25,925 nt of DNA from a virus. Location of the stretch: IMG/VR virus record IMGVR_UViG_3300036846_001541, positions 1 through 25,925 of that record; one strand, 5' to 3'. Positions 1-6,620 of this stretch are shown here, piece by piece (positions within the stretch are counted from its first letter, which is position 1; every line of letters starts with the position of its first letter). Position numbers and translations under genes: made by a program. The notes under the pieces are model-generated. The model made no database searches, was not told the DNA's origin, and saw only the letters and a list, made by a program, of their open reading frames with translations.

Positions 1-475
1 CCAGCACCTTGTACTCGTAGCTGGTGAGGTCGACATTGCTGCCGGCCACGCTGACGGTCTGCGCTGCCAGGTCCAGGGCGACCGGGCCGCATTCCAGGGT
101 CGGCTTGCTCCAGCCTGCGGCGCGGCGCAGCAGCGCGTTGACGCGGGCCAGCAGCTCTTCCACATGGAACGGCTTGACCAGGTAATCGTCGGCGCCCTGC
201 TTCAGGCCCTCGACCTTGTCCTGCCAGCTCGAACGCGCGGTCAGGATCAGCACCGGGAACTTCTTGCCTTCGTCGCGCAGGGCCTTGATCAGCTCCATGC
301 CCGACATCTTTGGCAGGCCAAGGTCGATGATGCCAACGTCGAACGGTACTTCGCGGCCCATGTACAGGCCTTCTTCGCCGTCCTGCGCTGCATCGACGGC
401 AAAACCTTCGCGCTTGAGCCGGGCTGCCAGGGTCTCACGCAGCGGGGCTTCGTCTTCGACCAGAAGGATACGCAT
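1..475 (-). CDS. phoP: PhoP-like OmpR-family response regulator (3' end cut by window edge)
   Basis: This is the N-terminal 158 residues of a two-component response regulator; the rest lies beyond position 1. The receiver domain is complete: acidic pocket E7/D8, phospho-acceptor D51 in 'IIDLGLP', T79 in 'LILTA' and K101 in 'DDYLVKPF'. From about residue 118 the OmpR/PhoB-type winged-helix domain begins ('LECGPVALDLAAQTV', then 'LTSYEYKVL'). ATG at 473-475 opens directly into the canonical 'MRILLVEDE'. Members of this family act as cytoplasmic, DNA-binding partners of a membrane histidine kinase, which would lie further left. The overall sequence resembles PhoP of Xanthomonas and Stenotrophomonas; that symbol rests on memory of the family and is less certain than the class. 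The PepSY-like gene ends 72 bp upstream on the same strand, so the two are probably co-transcribed. Confidence 0.9.
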   Translation of the reverse strand, partial: MRILLVEDEAPLRETLAARLKREGFAVDAAQDGEEGLYMGREVPFDVGIIDLGLPKMSGMELIKALRDEGKKFPVLILTARSSWQDKVEGLKQGADDYLVKPFHVEELLARVNALLRRAAGWSKPTLECGPVALDLAAQTVSVAGSNVDLTSYEYKVL

Positions 476-547
476 GAACTCTCCCTAGTGTGCTGGGTGC
501 GGCCCGGAGGCCTGTGGGTACGGGTTGATAGCGACAACTATCCCTGT

Positions 548-916
548 TCAGGGGTTATCGCCGCGTAGTGATGACATATCCGACCGCGGCGTGCGCGGTT
601 GTGAACGTGCCGGGGCGGGGTCGTCCATGTAGCGGACCCGACCGCGGTCGTCCATGTATTTGACCCGGTTGATGTCACGACCATCGAACGGCACCCGCTC
701 GGCGCCCAGGATGTGGCCGCCGGTGGTGCGCTGCACGCGGCGCACGGCATCGGACAGCGAGCGCTCGTTGTTGGCCGCACGGCCACCGCGCTCCATCATT
801 TCAGCCCGCCCCTGCTCCCGCTGCGGGTCCTGCGCCAGCGCCGAAGACAGCGGGGCAGCCGCCAGGACCACACAGGTGGCCAGGGCAATACAGCGGTGGA
901 AGGGAGCGGAAGACAT
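548..916 (-). CDS. Small exported PepSY-like protein upstream of the response regulator
   Basis: A 122-residue protein with a Sec signal peptide: charged start, hydrophobic 'IALATCVVLAAAPLSSALA', predicted cleavage near residue 28. The mature part is polar. It has one conserved-looking block, about residues 52-100 (SLSDAVRRVQRTTGGHIL, a GAERV strand, then two 'YMDD' strands separated by 'RGRVR'), which fits a degenerate single PepSY-type fold. PepSY proteins are periplasmic and are often encoded beside two-component systems, where they may modulate the sensor; that role is inferred here from position only. ATG at 914-916 is chosen because AGGA lies 8 nt upstream and the signal peptide begins properly; an in-frame TTG at 950-952 would add 12 residues. 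It lies 72 bp upstream of the regulator on the same strand. Confidence 0.75.
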   Translation of the reverse strand: MSSAPFHRCIALATCVVLAAAPLSSALAQDPQREQGRAEMMERGGRAANNERSLSDAVRRVQRTTGGHILGAERVPFDGRDINRVKYMDDRGRVRYMDDPAPARSQPRTPRSDMSSLRGDNP

Positions 917-991
917 CGATGCGATCCTAGCCGAGCACGGCGATTTGTTCAAAAGTCGTAAATCCGGGCACCGGAATGGAACCCGGCGTTT

Positions 992-1008
992 TACAAATCT
1001 TTTGCAAA
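992..1008 (-). promoter_or_regulatory. Direct hexamer repeat, possible PhoP-type box
   Basis: On the minus strand TTTGCA and TTTGTA are separated by five bases (AAAGA), an 11-bp period. OmpR/PhoP-family regulators bind such direct repeats; the enteric PhoP box is (T/G)GTTTA-N5-(T/G)GTTTA, so the match is only approximate. It lies 76 bp upstream of the PepSY-like start and could be an autoregulatory site for the downstream response regulator. An inverted repeat with GTTCA/TGAAC arms lies further upstream at 1065-1080. Confidence 0.35.
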
Positions 1009-1080
1009 TTCTTGGTTTCGGGCGGTGAATCCGGTCTGAACTTTTCGGGAGGCTCCGTCGTGTCGTTCAGCTAAGTGAAC

Positions 1081-1109
1081 ATTCGGAACGAATCCGCTCC
1101 GCTTGTCAA
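1081..1109 (-). promoter_or_regulatory. Candidate sigma-70 promoter for the PepSY-regulator operon
   Basis: A perfect -35 hexamer TTGACA (plus-strand tgtcaa, 1104-1109) is followed after 17 bp by CCGAAT (1081-1086), which matches the -10 consensus at only three positions. It lies about 165 bp upstream of the PepSY-like start and just past the dusA stop codon. The -35 is convincing; the -10 is weak, so activator dependence is possible. Confidence 0.3.
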
Positions 1110-1128
1110 GTCAGGAATGTGACGACTG

Positions 1129-2133
1129 TCACGCTGCAGCGCGATCAGCGCCGCGATCGGTCACTTCCAGCGCCTGCTCGATCAGGGCCCAGCCGGCGCC
1201 CGGGCGGTGTGCGCCCTCGCTCAGCACCTGGCGGAATGCGCGGCCACCGGGCTGGCCGTGGAACAGGCCGAGGATGTGGCGGGTGACGTGCTTCAGGGCC
1301 AGGCCCTCGCCCAGGCGGGCTTCGATGTACGGACGCAGGGCGCGCAGCAGTTCAGCACGCGGTCGCAGCGGCGCGCCACTGTGCAGGGCCTCCAGCTGAT
1401 GCAGCAGGTAGGGGTCGTGGTAGGCCGCGCGGCCGAGCATCACGCCATCGACGTGCGCGGTCTGCGCCTGCACCGCCTCGATGCTGGCCAGGCCGCCATT
1501 GAGCACCACCGGCAGCGCCGGGCGCTCCTGCTTCAGGCGATAGGCCCAGTCGTACTTCAGCGGCGGAACCTCGCGGTTCTCCTTCGGCGACAGGCCCTTC
1601 AGCCAGGCATTGCGGGCGTGCACCACCACCATCGCGGCACCGGCCTCGACCTGGCGGTCGACGAAGCTGGCGAATACGTCGTAGTTGTCGTCCTCGTCCA
1701 CGCCCAGGCGGCACTTCACCGTCACCGGGATGTCCACCGCCTCGACCATGGCCGATACGCACTCGGCCACCAGCACCGGCTCGCGCATCAGGCAGGCACC
1801 GAAACGACCGGCCTGCACGCGGTCGGACGGGCAGCCGCAGTTGAGATTGACCTCGTCATAGCCCCACTCGGCGGCGATGCGCGCGGCCTGTGCCAACAGG
1901 GCCGGATCGCTGCCACCGAGCTGCAGCGCCAGCGGTTGTTCGCTGGCATCGAAACCGAGCAGGCGCTGGCGATCGCCGTGGATCACCGCGTTGGCGTGCA
2001 CCATTTCGGTGTACAGCCGCGCACCCGGCGCCAGCAGGCGGTGGAACACCCGGCAATGGCGGTCGGTCCAGTCCATCATGGGGGCAACGGACAGGCGCAG
2101 GGAATCAGCGTAACGGGCGGTGGCGGACGTCAT
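1129..2133 (-). CDS. dusA: tRNA-dihydrouridine synthase DusA
   Basis: A 334-residue FMN-dependent enzyme that reduces uridine in the D-loop of tRNA (positions 20/20a for DusA) using NADPH. Signature elements are the N-terminal 'LSVAPMMDWTD', then 'YTEMVHANAVI', 'PLALQLGGSDP', and the active-site segment 'NLNCGCPSDRV' (catalytic Cys about residue 101, in GCP). 'HARNAWLKGLSPKENR' and 'PVVLNGGLAS' follow, and then 'VDGVMLGRAAYHDPYLL'; the last two are FMN-phosphate-binding loops. 'SPKENR' and overall similarity favour DusA over DusB or DusC. The start is uncertain: ATG at 2131-2133 leads straight into the conserved region, while ATG 2158-2160 and TTG 2173-2175 are in-frame alternatives with no clear ribosome site. 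The 5' end of dusA is a known phage integration site, but no integrase is present here. Confidence 0.93.
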   Translation of the reverse strand: MTSATARYADSLRLSVAPMMDWTDRHCRVFHRLLAPGARLYTEMVHANAVIHGDRQRLLGFDASEQPLALQLGGSDPALLAQAARIAAEWGYDEVNLNCGCPSDRVQAGRFGACLMREPVLVAECVSAMVEAVDIPVTVKCRLGVDEDDNYDVFASFVDRQVEAGAAMVVVHARNAWLKGLSPKENREVPPLKYDWAYRLKQERPALPVVLNGGLASIEAVQAQTAHVDGVMLGRAAYHDPYLLHQLEALHSGAPLRPRAELLRALRPYIEARLGEGLALKHVTRHILGLFHGQPGGRAFRQVLSEGAHRPGAGWALIEQALEVTDRGADRAAA

Positions 2134-2152
2134 CGGGCGGTTGATCGTGGAG

Positions 2153-2167
2153 ACTGGCATTGCCAGT
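2153..2167. promoter_or_regulatory. 15-bp perfect hyphenated palindrome upstream of dusA
   Basis: ACTGGCA-T-TGCCAGT is a perfect inverted repeat with 7-bp arms. On the minus strand a TAAACT hexamer at 2177-2182 lies just upstream, so if that acts as a -10 box the palindrome would sit at about +3 to +17 of the dusA transcript, a typical repressor position. No known operator was recognised. It also overlaps the alternative ATG at 2158-2160. Confidence 0.35.
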
Positions 2168-2268
2168 GAGATCAATAGTTTACACCGCCGGGCTGAACGG
2201 CGACGGCGGGGCCCGGAGTACTGCCCGGAGCCGCGTACGACCGGCCCCGGGTACCCACAGCGGCGACC

Positions 2269-5043
2269 TTACTGCGCGCGCCCCTTCACCTGCTCCTGCT
2301 GCTGTTCCTGCACGCGCTGGTTGAACTGGATATCCAGTTCCTCGGTCTGGCGGGTGCTGGCCTCGACCGACTGCGACACGGCCTGTCGGCTGTCGACGAA
2401 GGTGCGCTGCGCGGCCGGGTCGCCGACGTTGCCCTGCACGGCGAACAGACCGCTGCCATCCGGGCGCGCGACCACGTGGTCGATCTGGCGCATGCCGGCG
2501 ACCTTGCTCTCGTAGGCCAGCTGGCCGGCGGCACGTTCGGTTTCCTGCGCGTTGGCGAACAGCGGGCAGAGCCCGGCCTGCACGCGCTGCTGTTGCAGCA
2601 CCTGCAGTTTCTCCAGCGCCTGGTTAAAGCGCGGATTCTCTGCATGCGAAGGGTCGCGCATGCTGGGAGCTGCCGGTGCGGTCGGCTCCGCCTTTGCCGG
2701 CGCAGCAGGCTGGCCTGCGGCCTTCACTGCGGCCGGGTCATCCAATCGGCCCAGGGTCTGGCGGCCGGCCTTGCCATCCTGCTCCAGGCCGTTGTTGGCC
2801 TGGAACTGCTTGACCGCCGCAAAGGTGTCCTTGCCGTAGATGCCATCAGTAGCCAGCGGCTTGCCGTCGGCGCCCACGTGGCCCAGGGCTGCCAGCTTGC
2901 CCTGCAGCGCCTTGACCTCGTCACCGCGTTCGCCCTGCACCAGCATGCCATCGGCCATCGGCGCCTGCTGCGTGGCGCGTGCGGCCTGCGCGGCTTCGGG
3001 CCCCTGCGCGTGCACCTTGCCACCGAGGGTGATGCGGTCGTTGAGCATGTCGCCGAGGTAACGCCGGAACTGCGCCGGCTCCACTTCGATATGCGCGTGC
3101 ACCGCGCCGGGCGATCCCACATCGGACTGGCGCACCAGCGGCGCACCGTACTCGACGAAATCGCCAGTCTTGTACGGGATGGAGCCGACGGCGCCGTGCA
3201 ACACCTGGCCCACCAGCTCGCGGCGGGCATCGCCGACCGGATGGCTGTAGATGCTGATGGAATTGGTGCCGTCGTTGTTGAGCTTGACGTAGCCGGCCAC
3301 CGGACTGGGAATCATCAGGCTGCGCCCGCCGGCACGGTCGGTCAGGATCAGGTCCTTCTGCACCAGCGGAATGCCGTTGATGTCCTCGCGCTTGCGCACG
3401 GCCTCCAGTTCGCCGTCAACCATGTCCGCCGTGCGGTCAACCTTGCTGGCATCGCCGGCGCGCACGGCGGCGGCATTGGTTTTGGGATGGTGGATCTTCA
3501 GCTCGCGGAACGCGTCGTCGCCGCTGATGCCATGGCGAAGGACGCGGTTGCTGCTGCCGTTGCCGAAGGGCTCCACCACGGAAATGCGCCCGCCACCGGG
3601 CGCTGCGCCGCCGGCAGGACCGGTGTGCTGCTGCGCTGCGGGTGCCGCGGCCCTCGTCGGGGCTGTCGGCGCTGTCGGGGCGGCCGGGGCGGCCGGGGCA
3701 GCAGGCGAAGGCACAGCAGGGCGATGCTGTGCAGCTTCGGCATCGATGGCCCGGCGCGTCTGTGCGTCGGCCATGCCGGTGGCCGGCAGATGGTGCTGCT
3801 GCTGGAACACGTTGATGGCGTGCTGGCTGCCAGCCCCCAGGTAGCCATCTGCGGTGATCGCTTTGCCATGCGCATCGGTCAAGCCCAGCGCGGCCATGTC
3901 ACGCTGCAGCGCGCGCGCCTCGCGGTCGATCGCACCCAGCGTCGCAGGCCCCACCTTGCCATCGACCGGATTCAGACGGTGGTCGCGCTGGAAGGCTTCG
4001 ACGGCCTGCCGGGTGCTGGCATCGAACTGGCGATCAGGGTGGATCGCCTGGGCGCCTGCACCGCCGTAACCCAAGGCATGCAGGTTGTGCTCCAGCTTCT
4101 CCACCGCGCGGCCGGTAGAGCCCTCTTTCAGCACCTGCGGGCCAGCGCCACCGTGCTTGTGCGAGCGCGCCTGTTCCAGCGCTACGCGGATGTCGGGATC
4201 GCTTGCTTCGTTGGCCGGTGCGAAGTCACGGCGACCCACTTTCAGGTGCGCGCGATCCATCTCCGCTGAGTGGCGGGGATAGGCGTCTTCATAACCAGCG
4301 GCGACGTCAGCGGCCGCCAGGCCGGCATAGTATTTCTTGTCCTGGCGGATCTCGGCCGCCTTGTCGCGCAGGTCCTGGTAGTCGCCGCCCCGCTTCAGTA
4401 CCGCTTCCAGCTGCGGCAGTGTCCCTGGCAACTGGTTGGCGGACTTGGCGATCAGCGCGATCGCTTCGAAACGCTTGTCTTCTGCAATGCCACTACCGTG
4501 CGTGTCCAGCATGGTCATGGCGATGCGGGTGGCGTTGCGCACCTGCGGGTAGTCCACGTGGGTGTGGATCCACTGCTTGCCTTCGGGCGACCCGGCCCAA
4601 GCGTTGATGCTGTCGCGGGTCGGGACATCGATGAAGCGGATCGAGGAGCGCTTGCCCTCGCCGTCGCCGTGGCTGAGCAGGTCCGCACGCAGGTCGGCAC
4701 GGTCGTTGGTGAAGGGCAGCCGATGTGCCTTGGCATAGGCGCTGGCCTGGTCGATGACTGCATCCACGTACGTCGTCTCGCCGGCCTTCAGCGTGCGCTC
4801 TGCGGTAGCGCCCAGTGGCCAGGTACCACGCTGGCCGAAGTCGACCTGGATGGTCCCCAGCGAATAGCCACTGTTGGCGGCCACCGCGCTGACCGTGCCC
4901 CACTTCGGCTCTTCCAGTCCCTTGGTGATGCCGGCGATGCTGAGGTGGTACGACGATCCGCCACCTTCGGTGCCGCGTCCGACGGCGAAAAACACCGCGC
5001 CGGCGGTTGCGTCCAGGTTACGGGTATCGATGTTGTTTGGCAT
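2269..5043 (-). CDS. Xanthomonadales type IV secretion antibacterial effector (X-Tfe) with M23-like and peptidoglycan-binding domains
   Basis: A 924-residue multidomain protein. Residues 1-290 form an N-terminal domain of unclear fold ('SGYSLGTIQVDFGQRG' is reminiscent of lysozyme-like enzymes but not diagnostic). Two PG_binding_1-type repeats follow (about 304-373 and 376-437), then a Pro/Ala/Thr linker (441-485). About 550-665 resembles an M23 peptidase fold, with an HxH motif at H649/H651. A third PG_binding_1 repeat spans about 700-768. The last 120 residues are a clear XVIPCD, the signal recognised by VirD4 of the X-T4SS: 'GMRQIDHV' (850-857), 'FAVQGNVGDPAAQR' (867-880) and a Gln-rich tail. 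Such proteins are injected into rival bacteria and attack the cell wall. ATG 5041-5043 has AGGA 8 nt upstream. The full M23 metal set (HxxxD plus HxH) was not confirmed, so that domain may be binding-only. Two putative immunity genes lie directly upstream. Confidence 0.85.
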   Translation of the reverse strand: MPNNIDTRNLDATAGAVFFAVGRGTEGGGSSYHLSIAGITKGLEEPKWGTVSAVAANSGYSLGTIQVDFGQRGTWPLGATAERTLKAGETTYVDAVIDQASAYAKAHRLPFTNDRADLRADLLSHGDGEGKRSSIRFIDVPTRDSINAWAGSPEGKQWIHTHVDYPQVRNATRIAMTMLDTHGSGIAEDKRFEAIALIAKSANQLPGTLPQLEAVLKRGGDYQDLRDKAAEIRQDKKYYAGLAAADVAAGYEDAYPRHSAEMDRAHLKVGRRDFAPANEASDPDIRVALEQARSHKHGGAGPQVLKEGSTGRAVEKLEHNLHALGYGGAGAQAIHPDRQFDASTRQAVEAFQRDHRLNPVDGKVGPATLGAIDREARALQRDMAALGLTDAHGKAITADGYLGAGSQHAINVFQQQHHLPATGMADAQTRRAIDAEAAQHRPAVPSPAAPAAPAAPTAPTAPTRAAAPAAQQHTGPAGGAAPGGGRISVVEPFGNGSSNRVLRHGISGDDAFRELKIHHPKTNAAAVRAGDASKVDRTADMVDGELEAVRKREDINGIPLVQKDLILTDRAGGRSLMIPSPVAGYVKLNNDGTNSISIYSHPVGDARRELVGQVLHGAVGSIPYKTGDFVEYGAPLVRQSDVGSPGAVHAHIEVEPAQFRRYLGDMLNDRITLGGKVHAQGPEAAQAARATQQAPMADGMLVQGERGDEVKALQGKLAALGHVGADGKPLATDGIYGKDTFAAVKQFQANNGLEQDGKAGRQTLGRLDDPAAVKAAGQPAAPAKAEPTAPAAPSMRDPSHAENPRFNQALEKLQVLQQQRVQAGLCPLFANAQETERAAGQLAYESKVAGMRQIDHVVARPDGSGLFAVQGNVGDPAAQRTFVDSRQAVSQSVEASTRQTEELDIQFNQRVQEQQQEQVKGRAQ

Positions 5044-5084
5044 GGCTCACTTCCTGGTCCGTGGAGGGATGACCGTGTTGCGGA

Positions 5085-5489
5085 TTACGGACCGATCAGG
5101 CGCAGGTAGGTTTCCAGCTGATCGGCGCGCGCGCGCAGGCGCTCGGTGTCATTCAATTTCTGTTGCAGGTTGCCCGGCTGCGAATCGTCGTACAGCACGG
5201 TTTCCAGTTCGCCATCGCGCTGGCGCGACTGCAGCCACGCCCGTTGTGCGGCCAGCAGGTGGGCCTTGGCCGTGGCGTCGAGGCGTCCCTGCAACTGCCG
5301 GTACGCCTGGTTCAACCGGCGGTCCTGCCGGTCCGATTCGCTGGACAGGCAGGCGGCTTCTTCGATGGTGCCCTGCGCGCGGCCTGAGCACGCCTGGTAA
5401 GCCGCGCTCAGCGCGGACGCGGCATGCACCTGGCCAGTGCACAGCACTGCAATCACCGCCACCACAATGCCCAAGGTCCCGCTCGCCAT
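5085..5489 (-). CDS. LprI/DUF1311-like periplasmic protein, putative effector immunity protein
   Basis: A 134-residue exported protein with a signal peptide of about 23 residues ('GTLGIVVAVIAVLCTG...VHA'). The mature part carries the LprI/DUF1311 pattern: a Cys pair ('YQACSGRAQ' and 'EEAACLSSES'), 'DRRLNQAYRQLQGRL', then 'LLAAQRAWLQSRQRD'. The family includes a lysozyme inhibitor (mycobacterial LprI) and occurs beside peptidoglycan-degrading effectors. With the effector starting 41 bp downstream, the likely role is protection of the producer's periplasm. ATG 5487-5489 is preferred over the in-frame GTG at 5526-5528 because AGGA lies 7 nt before it and the signal peptide then begins at residue 1. 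Immunity function is inferred from fold and neighbourhood. Confidence 0.75.
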   Translation of the reverse strand: MASGTLGIVVAVIAVLCTGQVHAASALSAAYQACSGRAQGTIEEAACLSSESDRQDRRLNQAYRQLQGRLDATAKAHLLAAQRAWLQSRQRDGELETVLYDDSQPGNLQQKLNDTERLRARADQLETYLRLIGP

Positions 5490-5543
5490 GGCCTGCTTCC
5501 TACCGGTCAATGTTTCGATGCGTTGCACACGCCGGAGGCCCCG

Positions 5544-6422
5544 TCAGGGGGTCAGCATGCGCTTCTGCAGTTCCACTGCGCGGTTGGCGTAGCGGTTGAT
5601 GCGGCACGACTGCGCGTCCAGCGCCTGACCCACGCTCTCCGTGGCCGCACTGCAGCGCTTGTCGGTGTCCTCAGCCCAGTTGGCCTGCTCGTCCATCCAG
5701 CGGTCCTTGGCCGGGCCGTCAGGGCTGTCCATCAGCCGCGCAACCTGTGCTTCCAGCAGCGCTTTGTGGTGGGCGAGCTCGGTCGTGTCGCAGACTTCCA
5801 GCTGGTCGTCCATGCCCCGGGCATCCTGCACGCAACGGGTGTATTCGGGCCGCAGCGTTGCCTGGGTATAGGAGGTATCGGGCGGCGCACTCTGCGCCAG
5901 CAATGCGTCAGCGCGGTTGGCCACGCGGAACAGGCGGCACTCATGTGCCTTCTGCAGGTCATCCACAGCGGCATTGGCCGGAGCGGCGCAATGACGGTCG
6001 GTATCGCTGCGCCAGGTCGCCTGGGTGGCCAGGAACGCATTCTTCGCAGCAGCATCGAGCCCGGTCACGGCTTTGCTGGCACCATCCTGCAGGCGCCCTT
6101 CCTGATAGGCCAGTTCGTCCTTGCCGCAGGCCTGCAGCTTGCCCGCATCCTCCACGCCATCCACGCACCAGCCATAAGCCGGGCGCAGGCGACCGTCCGT
6201 GTAGGACGCATCGGGGTACCCGGAGGAATCACCGGACGCTGGGTTGGGGGTCGCTGCCGGCGCGGCCGCGGCGAGCGGTGCCGGGGTGGGCGCCGCTTCG
6301 GCCGATGCAGGGGAAGAAGGTGCCTGGCACGCGGTGAGCGCCAGGCACAGGGCCAGCACCTTCCAGTACCGACGGCCGGAGGCGATCTGTTCATTGCCCC
6401 GACGGGCATCCATTGCCTGCAT
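5544..6422 (-). CDS. Lipoprotein with two tandem LprI/DUF1311-like domains, putative immunity lipoprotein
   Basis: A 292-residue protein with a lipoprotein signal: 'KVLALCLALTAC' ends in the lipobox LTAC, with Cys32 as the lipidated residue, followed by a Pro/Ala-rich tether (about 33-65). Two homologous units follow, about 75-176 and 185-288, each with four Cys at matching spacing (C86, C99, C145, C162 and C197, C211, C257, C273; offset 111-112). Both carry 'LRPxY..CV', an 'LE/Q.C...EL' segment and a 'W..DTDxxC' segment, then 'CR..R.ANRA'. This is a tandem duplication of a disulfide-bonded LprI-like module. ATG 6420-6422 has GGGAG 9 nt upstream. It is the first gene of a minus-strand set with the second LprI-like gene and the effector. 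The expected site is the periplasmic face of a membrane; immunity is inferred. Confidence 0.7.
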   Translation of the reverse strand: MQAMDARRGNEQIASGRRYWKVLALCLALTACQAPSSPASAEAAPTPAPLAAAAPAATPNPASGDSSGYPDASYTDGRLRPAYGWCVDGVEDAGKLQACGKDELAYQEGRLQDGASKAVTGLDAAAKNAFLATQATWRSDTDRHCAAPANAAVDDLQKAHECRLFRVANRADALLAQSAPPDTSYTQATLRPEYTRCVQDARGMDDQLEVCDTTELAHHKALLEAQVARLMDSPDGPAKDRWMDEQANWAEDTDKRCSAATESVGQALDAQSCRINRYANRAVELQKRMLTP

Positions 6423-6620
6423 TGCCTGTATCTCCCTTGCGTGTCGCCAGCGGTCGCCGGCAGGGAGGGGCCCTCCATCGGCCCCATCACGGTGGCAATC
6501 CTACGACAGCGGCGGTTTCAGATGGCTGACTGGATTCAGCTTGCGCGCACGGCATCGCAGAAATCCGGCTTGCCAGACCGATGCCTGGATCCCCGGCACC
6601 GGTTTGGACCGGGCGCACGG

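Noticed and set aside
1207-2169. Long plus-strand ORF opposite dusA
   Set aside because: It is the antisense of a clearly conserved gene and has His/Arg/Gln-rich composition typical of high-GC shadow frames.
1129-2268. dusA as the integration site of the tail locus
   Set aside because: The dusA 5' end is a known phage target, but the tail locus lies 6 kb away, beyond the effector operon and SulP, and no integrase is present.
2476-4269. 597-codon plus-strand ORF opposite the type IV effector
   Set aside because: It mirrors a well-supported multidomain protein, shows no domain and has no ribosome site; a high-GC shadow.
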